From Trichoplax sp. H2 (taxonomy: Eukaryota > Placozoa > Uniplacotomia > Trichoplacea), in assembly GCA_003344405.1 (NCBI GenBank), contig NOWV01000067.1:248001-312000 (forward strand): a DNA stretch of 64,000 nucleotides. Reading direction: 5' to 3'. The translations under genes and the position numbers were made by a program. The notes beneath the pieces are model-generated. The model saw nothing but the letters and a program-made list of their open reading frames with translations, did no database searches and was not told the DNA's origin. Below, one piece after another: positions 35,920 to 49,152 of this stretch. Every line of letters begins with the position of its first letter. Position 1 is the stretch's first letter.

Positions 35920-38900
35920 TTACGGTTGTTCTGGAGAATATAGATAGACTACATCTGTCGATTCATTTGACGTTTGCTCCTTTATTGGTTGTTCTAAATT
36001 AAGATTAACATATTAGAGTACTTACAAAATAGGGAATAATTATAACAATACTACAGTTTTGATGTCAATAGTAAATTCATACCTTTATTGTACAATCTCA
36101 ATGGAATTTTAGTAGGCATAGGGGATTTATTGGTTGCCATTGACGAAGACATTACTGTTCCGAAACTTACTTGAGAAACTTGTCCTAAGAGAGGATAATT
36201 TAATCAATTAAATTTTGTGGATTGATGTCAACGGCAGGATTAAATAACGCCTAACGATATATTAACTAACCGCATGGTGTACTAATTGCTCTTTCATTTT
36301 CTTTCGGTATGTCTACAGCATCGCTTGAATACTAATGATAATATTACGAGTTAACGTAAAAAATATGATGTAAAGTCCATCACACAATACTGTAGTCGTT
36401 CGTTACCTCTTGTGAACGTCGAGTAGTAACAGGTGTTTTTTGTAATTGATCCGAATTTGTATTATTCATTCTATTAATACATCTGACTCTAGCCGGAGTA
36501 AGAGCAGGCGTATTGAAACTATTATTATGCCGTCGGGCGCTTAATCGTGGGGTAGCATTTATGCTAGTATTTGGATGGTTAGTACGTTCGGGTGTTGATA
36601 TGGAAGTATTCTGATAACAAATAATAAATTTAAAAATTTTAATCGTAACGAGAAACTTCATTTGAAGACTGCTTAAATTGATGAAATATATCACTTTTTG
36701 ATCCTGAAGTACAAAAGACTCTGAAAGTCTTGTATGACTTCGTCTCCGTTCTTTCTCTTCTCTTTCAAATCTGTTCAAGTCGTATGTTAATTCTTCGGCA
36801 AGTTGCTTATCGGCTACCAATATTTCTAGAGCAGACATTATAGTTTACATTTAATCTCATACAGTGAATATATTGTATTTTACGTGAAAATATTGTTACC
36901 GTTGAGTTCATTACGATAATCTTTGGTCAGTTCTTTCAAGTATAGCATCATGTCTCTCAATAACGGGGATCGAATAGTTTCAAGCTAGCATTAATTAAAG
37001 ACTCGTAAGTACTTTAAAATAATATTATCTGTACAGTATTAACTACCTGTTTTTTGACGGCTACAATGATAGGTACAATATTCTCGATCGTGTTTTTTCT
37101 TGTAACCTTTAATGTCCCAAATTAGAGCGATGAGTTAGAATAAAACTTATAGATACTACGGTTAACAATTACTGGTCTGGCATACTTGTGTCAAAATCTT
37201 AGACTTTGCAGTAGCGATTGCAGCGCCAGCTAAATCGCCTTCATCAAGGAGATCATTAACATCATTGTTTTTCATAGACGATAGTTTAATTTCCTGAACA
37301 AACATTGCTAAGTTATATAATGATTAAGTTAATAATAATGAAACAATATAATCGCTCTAACATACCTTGCTTCTCAGAATAGTAAATGTATCCTTCAGGA
37401 CATTAAATGTCATTTCATTCAATTGCATTGTTTCATCAACAAAAGCACCTAGAACCTGTAGCATCATAAGTTGCTATTAACACCACTACAATACGATATA
37501 CGAATGCTTATTATAAAATCGTGCATGCAAGTTTATTTAATTCTAACGTCGATAATGTTGTAATTGTTGATATGAACCTCTTGGCAAATTTTCGCATTTA
37601 GATGAAATTTTTGTTCATCAGGCATATGGCTTAACAAAAATTCATAAATTCGTTGTCTTCGACTATAGTTGAATAATGAACACACATCCAATACCATTAC
37701 ATTCTAAGTCAGGCATTTACGAGGGTATGAAATTACCTTCTTTGAGTACCATTGTCGCCTTTAATGGAGAATAACTTTCTTTCACGCTCTCTATACTGTA
37801 TTCTATTGTAATCTAGGGAATGCAGGTCGAAGGTTAGTGATTGGTGTTGTACATGATTACATTTTTGATATAGATCTTGCTGATTGTAATTATTAACCTG
37901 GATGAGATGCACAGTCATTGAGGCTAAAGATACATTCGATGAAGTTATTCATAAATATCGAAGGATTCCTCGACAATATTAAATTTGATAGGCAAAATTC
38001 AGCTAAAGAATGAAAATATTATCAGTAGCAAGCTAAATAAGCCTTATTGCAAACACTTAAAATTACCAATATTTCTGACATCAGAGTCATGATCAACGAG
38101 TGCCACAACAATGCAATAGAATGTATTTCCACGCAATTTCAAGAAATCTTCCTATAAAAAATTGATAGAAATTCACTCGAATAAGATAGACTTTTACAAG
38201 TATGACAAAACTGATAATGTCAGCGGAATAGCTAGTGAAAATGAACCTGTAACAATCGAGTAACTAGAGTAAGTGTCTGCTTTCTTATTAAGGATTCTGA
38301 ATCCCTCAGACACGCAAGAATGTTCAATACATAGGCATCAATTAGAGTTGCATATCTAAAAGAAACAAAAACTTCTGCTTAGAGGGCATTTTTAATAGTC
38401 TGACCTCGCTTTAGTGATATTTTCTAGTTTATTATTTATAGTACCGTTTGCAAAGATCGCACATCACCACGATAATGTTGTTTCGTAACGCTCCGTCCTT
38501 TGAAGAATCCAGGCACTGAGCTAGCGTAGAAACGCAATTCTTTGCCAATTCTTCATTTTGTAAACACAATTTACCTGCAGAATGATGAATCATTATAGAC
38601 ACTGGTTCAAGATTTTACTCGAATCTGAAATTATCATCATCGTAGACGTACCAAGGGTTATAACGGCATGTGCTCGAAGACAATGCGGTACTGAAAATGA
38701 ATTATCTACATGCAATATACAATTAAATGTGATAATGATATAAATTAATTTTTGATACATAGTATTGTAGTAAAGAAACGAATTACTATATTATAACATT
38801 AACCTTGAACAATCTTCTGCAACACAGAAAAGATGGCACTAGGAACGGAGTCAGGTATAACCTACATATGAAGGTATAAATAAATTCTTAGTTTATGAGG

Positions 38901-41900
38901 TTACAATAATCTTACATTGTCAGGTAGCGGCTTACCATAGAGATTTCTCCAATTAAAAAGATTCGATTAATAGCATTATCCAGAGCCGATGCCTCTAGAA
39001 ATGTTAGTAATTTTTAAAGATAAGGAAGAGAGATACTAAATGCAATATCAATATTAGGATATTTCAATGCTACTTACCTAAGGATCTAGTTTCAGAAATG
39101 CGACATATATGTTTACAGCACTCTTGCATAATGGCTTTACTCCATTGCTTAATTTCAATCTTAGAAATTCCCATTTCGGATTCGCTAAACTTATGGATTA
39201 CTGTTATTCCAGCTGATATTAAATTAGGAGTCCAACGGCATTTTTGTAGTTCTCGCTGTAATTTGCTATATACAAGTTGATATTTTTCCACGGGTAGACG
39301 GTTAGCAACGTTGCTAATCGTTTGCAACACATAGCAATGCAAAATATCGTCCCTACCTGTAAACATTAAAATGTGTTAGCAAGTAAACTCTTTTTGTGGA
39401 TATATCAAATCCAATTAAAGGATCATTGGAAATGCAGCATGAGTACGTAAATTTCAACTGGCTAAAGTAACACTAACCAAAAAAGTCATCATTATCTAGC
39501 CAAAAATCAGCAACCAAGGTTGGATTAAAGCTGGTGATATACGATGCTGTCACTGAAATTAACCACCAAGAAGTTTGTTTGAATTCGTCAAAATCTTGAC
39601 GGAATAACCGATTAACATCATTTGCAGATATTTTGCCTCCAATGCACCATTGACTGCAAGCTCTCTCAAAGTAAAATCTATTAGGAAATGAAAGAGAAAA
39701 TTATTAACATATGCATTTTATATTCAATTTTACGTAAGCTATTAATAGGCAAAGGTAAAGTGGCACTTGCTTTGCTTCTGCATTATCATGATTTGCTATC
39801 AATGATAAAAGTTGCCAGCCTAGTTGAGATTCTTCAGGATCTAGTCTAACGATTTTATTCCACGTAAGATCATAGAGTACTTGTAAACATTTTTCTTGAA
39901 TGCTACTTTCACGATCGCAAACAAGCGGTAAAATGCCATCCAGCCATAATCTATACAGTATTAAAACATTTTCTAATCAGTTTTACTACAGAATTCGAAA
40001 TACTATTTTAATATTGACAACGACGAGTACAATACGTGTATACTACCTTCTGTAAATTTCATTGCCAAGGCATCTTTCGAGAAGACACGTCGATGATAAC
40101 ATCGCTTGTTTACGCACTGAGACAGATACATCTCGGCAACGATCGCAGATGGTGGAAAAATCCTGCTTGCAATTACAAATAAATCCGTGATGTGTTAATA
40201 TTCTTAATGAACAGATTTTGATAGACTCGGAGTAACTACGAATTCTATTACCTCTGACCGCATTGATTGTAAATCAAGGCTCAATAAACTTTCCAGCGCT
40301 TGAATAGCACATTTACGCACTCCTGGCTTCTCATCACCCATTCGCCGTTTGACAACGTCTAGCAAATTTACTTTAGATGTTGGACCTCCAAATCGAGCTA
40401 CAATTAATGAATTCAATTTTTACTGCCTTTAGTACCATATCGAAATACACGATGTAATATCGTATATTAATAACATCGTTCATAAACCGGTAATAAAGGC
40501 TTAACGTGTACCTGATGTTCGTTCCGTTACTTCGTGGCTTTCATCCACAATTTTAGTGACAACGGTAATTTTACTAACCGCTGCTTCACATATAGCTTCT
40601 GAAACAACTCGACACTCTAAACGCGCACAAGCAGCAACAGCAGATAAAGCTTTGGAACGAACTCTTTCATTGAAGTAAAAAGTTAGAAAATATAAATTGT
40701 TAATGATCAGAGGCAGTAGTATATTCGAATGGAAATGCATCATAAATAATATAATTGCAATTATAAATAATTCTTTATTTACACTTACGATGACGCTTTG
40801 TCAAGACAGCGGGATATTATTATTCGTAATAATGAACTTGCGGTAAAATCTTGCGGGTTGTCTTGTAGTCCGTCTGAAATATAACGATTTAGCATGATAA
40901 AATGGTATCTAGCTGTAGACAGCCGTGGATATGTTATAGTCTACTATGATCTTACCAACAATAACTGCGAACCGCTCCAGCATACACTGTATCAAATCTA
41001 AACCAAAGATGCGGTTCGACACCTGAGATTGAAGCAAAAGTTCGATGAACGTTAGAATATGTAACTATTAGTGGCGATAGAAAGGTAGGTCACTTGCCTT
41101 ATGATTTCTACAATATTTTTCTAACCATGCAAGAATTCGAATAAACGTTGCATTACAAAGCTTTCCTATGATACGAACGATCGATGGAGTAATTTTTTGT
41201 CTGTATTCTGCCTTGTCATGGACTTTCACGCATAAATGTTGAACGAAAATATATACACTGTCTTCAGTGCCTTCATTAGCCTCGTTGATTAAATTACTAT
41301 GGGTAAAAATGAAGAGTTGTGAAGTATAAGTTACGGTGCTAATGGAACTTGTATAAAGTACAGATTTGAAATTATCGTAGAATAGAATTAATCAGCACGT
41401 CTAAAAGTAATCAAAAGTAATACCAAATGTAGTCAGTTGTATTTTCTTGGATAATTAATAATTCCTTTGGTATGGCAGATTGTCCTGACATGGCTGCTTT
41501 CTTGAGAGTAGTGTCTTCCCTCAAAAGTAAGTTAGGCAAAAGAGACTTCAAGATCTAAACACGATCATGAAATTATAGGATTAGTGTAACAATTGCATCA
41601 ATCATCATTTAAGATTGTCGATAACTTATTTTGGAATGAGTTACCTTATTTATATTTTCTTTGGGATCTCCATGTTGGGGCAAAATTAATCTACTTAAGG
41701 CCTACAATTTGCAAGTAGATGTGTGTTATCTAGGCATTTTTCACTAATTCCGATAATGGTAGACTTTACCTTAAATATGAGATTTGTAACAGTTTCTGGA
41801 TGTGGAGAACTGCTTTATTAAAACAGATAAAATAGTCATATCGTCAGGCAGGACTTTGATAAACTATGAAAGCGTGATGTAATTGATAGGTACAGAAAAA

Positions 41901-44315
41901 GTCATCGTTTCAGCTTACTTGTGCAGGATCCAGTCGAACGTTTTAGACATATTACGGTCAGGCAATCGAGTAAGTTCAATTAGTGAATGTAGAGTACTAT
42001 TAAAGCATTCTTGAAAATCCTTAAGGGAGACATTAGTTCCAGCTAATGCTTTATCAATGGTCTAGTAATAGTAAATAACAATAAGAGATTGAGATATTAC
42101 TACAATCTAGGCGAAAAATAGGCCTTTAATTTTTAACCTGCAACAAAGCAATCATTAGGTCTTGTGAAGAGTAAGAAAAGTGCACTACGGCGTCAGACTG
42201 AGCGTATTCTACATCTTGGCTATTGCTGTCCGTATCCATCAAATCATCATTGCCATCACTAAAGTCTTCATCAATTTTACGCTTTCTGCTTCCTTTAGCT
42301 CGAGATTTCTTCTTAGATTTCTTAGCTGTTAGGTCTTTAAGGCCTGTAAGGTAATAATAATTCTATAAGAATAAATTGTGTACATTCTATGCCTTTATGA
42401 CGTAGCAACAATAAATATTGCAATCAGTAATTTTATTACCGGGCCAGTATTTGAGCAAATTCATCGCACTTTGTATAAGAGCAGGTTGAAATACTTTGTA
42501 AGCTCTACTACCTATAAATATAGGGTATTATTTACTTGTTAAAAATATTCATCCATAGTAATTTAATAATCACTAACTGTCAGGTTGGTAAAGATAATTG
42601 ATAATCTCTTGTAATTGTTGTACTGCCCTAAGCTACGAGATTATTGAATAAATCTCTTACAACTCGTAGTAAAATAGGGCATGTAAGGAATAAACTATAA
42701 CGCTAAAGCAAGCTGTATGAGATTATAATATATTAATAATTATAATAGTAGGCTTGTGAATGTTGATGGTAACGTACCTAATCAAACTAGATTTAGCCAT
42801 TATTAACAACGAAACGGCTAATAGTAAATTACTTTGCTAAGTAGGTACAAGTAACGCCAGCTTACAGTAAGTGTACTCATTCCATCTCTATCAATACGTT
42901 GTAGCATAAACTATCGAGCAAGGCATGCTATCAAGAAATGACTAAAAATATACATGTAGTCTACCTATTAATTACATTGCGTGTCTATTTACGACGATCA
43001 ACAGTGGTATCTCCATAATGTACTTACCATGAACATTAATCAATGTAGAATAGATATTTGCTGCTAGCACGGCGGCCAAATTGTTCATGTTCTCAATATT
43101 TGTCTATAATTTATAAGACAGCCACTTTTAGAAGTTGATGATAAAATTATAGTAGATTTTTTCAATGATGATAACTCTTTGACGTCAAATCAACAGTGTC
43201 CGTATTTTCTTTAAGTGGAAGATATGCCGGCTTGTGTAAAGGAATCATAGCGTAGTATCGGCATGTGAAATACGTATATACGCGTACTATAGTGTTATAC
43301 AGTGCGCATATTTCTAGCGACGACGTCAGCTACCAGTACAAGTTACAATTCAGATAAGTCATAATCTATTTCAGTAATGCACATTAGTCAATAAATATCG
43401 CATAACTGAAAAGTATGTGATATCATTTTTTTCGCTGTGATACTCGTCCTTTCATTTACGAACAGAGTACCGCAATGACGATGGAAATTGAAATATCCAT
43501 TCAATAACAATATCATCAAGCCAGCTGAATCATAGAAGGTGATAGCAGCATTAGTGAAGACAAATATGATAATCAACTTTACCTTGGAATGGAATCTGAT
43601 GATGGTAGAAAGAAAAGTCAACAGGACTTTAACGGATATTCCACTATTTTTCAACACTATCCAGAAGTCTGTTTCATGTAGTCAGTGGACAAAATATTAC
43701 AAATATTGAATTTAGTTTGAAGATGAAATAAAGAAGCTTTCTATGGTTTTTACGTATATTCTCGACGTATACAAGTAAGATAATATATATATATCTATAA
43801 GTATACTGTATATTTAGTAGGCCAGTCAGGCAGTATATATTAGTTCTCATTTCTCAGATAACGATAGCATTTGTAGAACGATTTAATTATTATCATCAAT
43901 AAAAGTGTTGATTTAGTGATTGAAAATCTGCGCCTAGACGTATCAATATTATCATTGGTGCAAAGGACACAACATGAAGCAGCTTCCTCATGATGGCTTA
44001 ATACTACTTATCATGTAAGCTTGGAAACTCTATTTTACACTATGCAGCGCTAAATACTCTCAGGCATGTTAACCTACCTATTCGTTCTTTTTGTCTGTCT
44101 TGATCATCGTTAATCCAACGATGGCAGCACTGAAGAAAATTCAACATAGCATTGAGATATGGCTTGACGTCTTGGATTGAAATTTCAGATTCGTCTCCAT
44201 CCTCTTCGTAGAAGCCAGCTTGCCAAATCCTCTCTACCATTTCAGTAGTCATAAGAGAAAAAGGTAATTCCGCTAGGCATTCTTCTGTTTGAGAAACGAG
44301 TTCGTTTTCTGACAT
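35920..44315 (-). CDS. NCAPD3: Condensin II subunit D3 (HEAT-repeat), about 35 exons
   Basis: Regulatory HEAT subunit of condensin II. Exons in transcript order: 44078-44315, 43028-43103, 42440-42511, 42138-42343, 41919-42061, 41770-41809, 41645-41701, 41424-41554, 41098-41296, 40956-41022, 40789-40873, 40512-40663, 40252-40397, 40047-40165, 39767-39950, 39478-39664, 39078-39356, 38936-38994, 38804-38861, 38652-38690, 38445-38574, 38247-38355, 38067-38151, 37898-38002, 37737-37812, 37578-37662, 37366-37455, 37186-37293, 37047-37106, 36900-36984, 36695-36825, 36407-36610, 36271-36331, 36083-36184, 35920-35993; about 1347 residues. Diagnostic: a KKSKKKSRAKGSRKRK basic tract, RCLDKASSVRSKALS, GDEKPGVRKCAIQALES, LRNNIIVVMCDLC, SLIRKQTLTLVTRLLQ, RERERKLFSIKG, ENIVPIIVAVKKQ, LVADKQLAEELTYDL, and a Ser/Thr-Pro-rich tail. 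The exon 1 donor phase does not match exon 2 (an alternative donor at 44047/44048 would), and the exon 15/16 join is uncertain. Confidence 0.95.
42512..43027 (-). other. NCAPD3 intron 2
   Basis: 516-bp intron; nothing else seen. Confidence 0.75.
43104..44077 (-). other. NCAPD3 intron 1
   Basis: The largest NCAPD3 intron (about 1 kb). The 89-codon ORF at 43388-43657 (-) inside it resembles no family. A small extra exon reconciling the phase difference between exons 1 and 2 could lie here, but none was identified. Confidence 0.55.
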
Positions 44316-45655
44316 GATGCAATCTAAAGATACATATATTATTATAGTATTCGAGAAATATATTGTGTTGGTAATATTGCTGAAGGAATGATGATGACAT
44401 CATTATTCCCATATTTCAGTAAGATGTGTATCAACAATCCTATTTATGGTTATTAGAAAAGTGGTAAAAGAGATTGGAGTTACTACTTATCTGGTTTATC
44501 ATTTGTTCTAGGAGAGTACAACGACTCTGACAAAAAATAACTTTGGATGTACTAGATTAAAGTATTAAACTAACAATTTTAACTTTTACAATATGAAGTT
44601 CTAGGTGATGGTGTAGTATATTTGGATGTGATTTACTGTTACTGTACTAACTCGTTCAAGCTCACGCTAGAGCTGTCGATAAGCTGTTTCCATTTTAATT
44701 TTAGCATCATTTTTGAACAGATTTGGCGTTCATGATTCTGTACAGTAGGTCTGTTGACTTGACTACTATCATACCATCACAAGCAACAATATTATGTGCT
44801 ATAGCAAATTCGTTCTGTGATAGGCGTGTAAGTACTCGTACAGTAGTATACAAGTTTTATGATCAACAACAAATTGATGTCAATGGATGAAATTGCTTGG
44901 TAAGTCATGTGGTAATGAAGAAAAATTAGTATCCAAGCGGCATCGGAAACGGTAGCAATTGTAATTGGATCGTATTTTCTATTTCGATTGCCACCAAGTC
45001 ACTATTTGCAATTTGATCACGCTGTAAGACATAAGATCAATGGCTTGGATGGTCAAGTCTTGGTGATGATCGTATTCGGTATTTTCTTGTGTGGCAAATC
45101 ACTGTCTGCAACGTTATCATGCCGTCGTAGGATCAGCATGAATCCCTGAACGGTTTTTTAAGGTAGAATAGATTTTATTTAACTTGGGACAGAATCTGAC
45201 GAGAGTATTACTGTAGGTTAGGGTTGGTTGCAGTTTGCGAGTGTTCAAACTGCTTTCTCTACTGTCAATCGTATTGGCTTGACTTCCAGTTGCTACAGGG
45301 TACTAAATTGGCTTACTACAAGATCGATTGCAGGAAAGAAATGGAATTTGTCTAATGCTGGCAAATAATCAAGTCGATAGCCATTCTTCGTTACTGCCTA
45401 GACTTGGTCAAGTCCAAGTTTTCCTCTAGAAGGTCATATGCAATCAGCTAGTACTGACTTAGCTCTGTCTATATTATCCACTCTTACTACAGTGAATGAA
45501 GCAGTTTGATCCATTGAAGATGAAGGATAAATAAACCTCCTTCAGCCCATCTTGAAAATCATGACAACAGATTGATGTATCTCTTTGCCGTGGTCGTATA
45601 CCTGTTATTCTAAGTTGATCCAAAGGGAATCTTGATTGGTAATTTCTTTGGTCAA
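44316..45655. other. Gene-free interval upstream of NCAPD3
   Basis: No gene seen. Around 44960-45110 two stretches share TGATCGTATT-like and GCAA(A)TCACT-like words and may be an old ~100-bp duplication. Confidence 0.45.
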
Positions 45656-47352
45656 TTCTTTTCTTGTATTACTCTTTAAAGAGATGGCTGTATCCGAGAT
45701 CAATGGAAGTAAAAGAGCTAAGGAAAGTGCTGAGAATGGCGGCGCACCAATGGAGTAGAACACCGTTTGTGGTTGTGATACGTTGGCCCATTTGAAAGGA
45801 GAGTTCAATTCGCGCCGCTTAGGTGCGCATGCGTGTTTTTTCCCCGATTACCCAGACATGGTCTCTGACCATGCCCAGTACAGTACAGTACTGTACACTA
45901 CAGTCCATTGTGTGTAGACGGTATTGTACAGTACATTGTACAGTAGAAGCGAGTGGTCTCGGACGGATAGACTTTTCAAGATGGAAGAACTCAAGGCCGA
46001 AATGGTCCTGACTAGTATGAATTTTTCTGTGCCTGTTGTGCTTCGCAAGATGAACAGTATTAGTACAGTAGTGGACGTCGAAATTTTAGGACATTCTACC
46101 GTCAAGTCCAGTATAGTACTGTACTGGACTTGAGTCCGGACAGTTCATGACTAAGGTCAAATTGTGAACCAAGTCACCACTTTATTATTGACTGTTTTAT
46201 TACCGAATACAGCACTGTACACTGTACAGTATACTCACTGAGTACAGTAGACAGTACTCACAGTAGTGACCCTGTATGACAGCACTGCTCCATACAATCC
46301 TACAGTATAGTTGATTGTTTAATACTGTAGCTTTTCGTACAGTGCTGTAGCGTACAGTGTACAGTACACGATGTCTCATGTACTGTACGTCTTTCCCGCT
46401 GATTGAAGTTACATCCAATTATTATTGCAAGTCCTTATTAGGCAAATTTGGTATCATTGGATTGGCAATAAGACGCTTTATGCCAATGTGTACAGTAATT
46501 TCAATTGACATGAAATGGGTTCAAGTTACTAATATTACCCGTTAAAGTCCAAAATACTTGTACTGTACTGTACTGTCTAAATTCTGGCGTTTTTCTACAG
46601 TACAGTACATTGTAAGAAGGGTTCTACAGTATAGTACAGTACTGTACAGTACACAGTAGTACTGTACAGTGTACAGTGTACAGTGTGTACTGTACTGTAC
46701 TGTACAGTACATTGTCACTTCACATGTGAAATCGTGCTCCGATTCCATAGTACAGTACTGTACTGTACAGTGTACAGTGTACAGTATACTGCACTGGTAC
46801 TTTATTGGTACTGTACCAGTACCGTACTGGCACTGGACGGCGGCCTTTTCTTAGTCGACGCGCATTGGCAAGTTTCTTTGGGACCTCCTGTACTGTAGGT
46901 CAAACTCTACATAGTCTGTAGTCCACACCTTTTTACAGTGGTGGTAGGGGCCATTTGCTTGGTGAGATCGCATTCGTGTTCTTGTTAGTCAAAGACAGCT
47001 TTCAGTGAGGATTGGGCCAACTGTCTATGGATTAATGCATTCACTAAATTAGTGTAAAAGATTGCCAAGAGGAACCTACTTCAACAGTTAGACGCTTCTT
47101 CTCGCTTGGGCGTGGATGCATCGCGCCATTCTGATATCAACGTCAATCAGTGGCCAAGTTGTGCTATCACTGTGGTAGTAAAACTAGCAATTTGACAAGG
47201 AATTGAAAGACATTGGCATTGATTTCCCCGTCGATTGGACAGTGTAACTGCTCTAGCTTGTTGTCGACAACACAATCACCATTTAAAAAGACATTTTTTC
47301 TTGCATCTAGACATCATAAACCGTCAATCAATTAACTGCATCAATCTTGCAG
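45656..47352. repeat. 1.7-kb duplicated segment, copy A
   Basis: Begins TTCTTTTCTTGTATTACTC and ends at TCAATCTTGCAG next to the gap. It matches copy B (47373-49152) almost throughout. Differences lie in TACTG/TACAG array lengths and in a block near 45838-45880, where copy A has a segment with a TCTCTGACCATG-like stretch that copy B lacks. Coding-like relics occur in both copies, e.g. MEELKAEMVLTSMNFSVP (from about 45981, +) and a zinc-knuckle-like CYHCGSKTSNLT near 47160-47205. Confidence 0.93.
46555..46835. repeat. TACTG/TACAG palindromic arrays in copy A
   Basis: Several runs of TACTG and TACAG pentamers separated by short unique spacers, ending in GGTAC-rich CTGGTACTGTACC-like units near 46795-46830. 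Frames through it give Tyr/Cys/Val/Gln-rich peptides that are repeat artefacts. Confidence 0.85.
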
Positions 47353-47372
47353 NNNNNNNNNNNNNNNNNNNN
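47353..47372. other. Assembly gap (20 N)
   Basis: Twenty N between copies A and B of the 1.7-kb duplication; same size as the gap at 17252. Confidence 0.98.
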
Positions 47373-49152
47373 TTCTTTTCTTGTATTACTCTTTAAAGAG
47401 ATGGCTGTATCCGAGATCAATGGAAGTAAAAGAGCTAAGGAAAGTGCTGAGAATGGCGGCGCACCAATGGAGTAGAACACCGTTTGTGGTTGTGATACGT
47501 TGGCCCATTTGAAAGGAGAGTTCAATTCGCGCCGCTTAGGTGCGCATGCGTGCTTTAGGTCACAGTACAGTACAGTACTGTACACTATAGTCCATTGCGT
47601 GTAGACGGTATTGTACTGTACTGTACATTGTACTGTACAGTACAAGCGAGTGGTCTCGGACGGATAGACTTTTCAAGATGGAAGAACTCAGGGCCGAAAT
47701 GGTCCTGACTAGTATGAATTTTTCTGTGCCTGTTGTGCTTCGCAAAATGAACAGTATTAGTACAGTAGTGGACGTCGAAATTTTAGGACATTCTACCGTC
47801 AAGTCCAGTATAGTACTTTACTGGACTTGAGTCCCGGACAGTTCATGACTTGATGGCTAAGGTCAAATTGTGAACCAAGTCACCACTTTATTATTGATTG
47901 TTTTATTACCGAATACAGCACTGTACAGTATACTCACTGAGTGCAGTAGACAGTACTCACAGTAGTGACCCTGTACAGTATGACAGCACTGCTCCATACA
48001 ATCCTACAGTATAGTTGATTGTTTAATACTGTAGCTTTTAGTACAGTGCTGTAGCGTACAGTGTACAGTACAGTACACGATGTCTCATGTACTGTACGTC
48101 TTTCCCGCTGATTGAAGTTCCATCCAATTATTATTGCAAGTCCTTATTAGGCAAATTTGGTATCATTGGATTGGCAATAAGACGCTTTATGCCAATGTGT
48201 ACAGTAATTTCAATTGACATGAAATGGGTTCAAGTTACTAATATTACCCGTTAAAGTCCAAAATACTTGTACTGTACTGTATAAATTCTGGCGTTTTTCT
48301 ACAGTACAGTACATTGTAAGAAGGGTTCTACAGTACTGTATAGTACAGTACAGTACAGTACAGTACACAGTAGTACTGTACAGTGTACAGTGTACAGTGT
48401 GTACTGTACTGTACTGTACTGTACTGTACTGTACTGTACATTGTCACTTCACATGTGAAATCGTGCTCCGATTCCATAGTACTGTACACTGTACAGTACT
48501 GTACAGTACTGTACTGTACAGTGTACAGTGTACAGTGTACAGTATACTGGACTAGACGTACTGGTACCGTACTGGTACTGCACTGGTACTTTATTGGTAC
48601 TGTACCAGTACCGTACTGGTACTGTACTGGCACTGGACGGCGGCCTTTTCTTAGTCGACGCGCATTGGCAAGTTTCTTTGGGACCTCCTGCACTGTAGGT
48701 CAAACTCTACATAGTCTGTAGTCCACACCTTTTTACAGTGGTGGTAGGGGCCATTTGCTTGGTGAGATCGCATTCGTGTTCTTGTTAGTCAAAGACAGCT
48801 TTCAGTGAGGATTGGGCCAACTGTCTATGGATTAATGCATTCACTAAATTAGTGTAAAAGATTGCCAAGAGGAACCTACTTCAACAGTTAGACGCTTCTT
48901 CTCGCTTGGGCGTGGATGCATCGCGCCATTCTGATATCAACGTCAATCAGTGGCCAAGTTGTGCTATCACTGTGGTAGTAAAACTAGCAATTTGACAAGG
49001 AATTGAAAGACATTGGCATTGATTTCCCCGTCGATTGGACAGTGTAACTGCTCTAGCTTGTTGTCGACAACACAATCACCATTTAAAAAGACATTTTTTC
49101 TTGCATCTAGACATCATAAACCGTCAATCAATTAACTGCATCAATCTTGCAG
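47373..49152. repeat. 1.7-kb duplicated segment, copy B
   Basis: Second copy, 1780 bp against 1698 bp in copy A, continuing past TCAATCTTGCAG into unique sequence (AAAGGAAATACGG). The pentamer arrays at 48270-48620 are longer than in copy A and include extra CTGGTACTG units. Confidence 0.93.
48265..48635. repeat. TACTG/TACAG palindromic arrays in copy B
   Basis: The longest stretch of self-complementary pentamers in the window, with nine-fold runs of TACTG near 48402-48438 and mirrored TACAG runs upstream, followed by GGTAC-type units. Transcripts from either strand could fold into long hairpins. Confidence 0.85.

Noticed and set aside
45605-45808. 67-codon minus-strand ORF (hydrophobic middle), also in copy B
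   Set aside because: Appears in both duplicated copies but has no family features and no splice or start context; not enough to call a gene.
48328-48721. ORFs of 84-121 codons rich in Tyr/Cys/Val/Gln
   Set aside because: They are translations of TACTG/TACAG pentamers in several frames on both strands.
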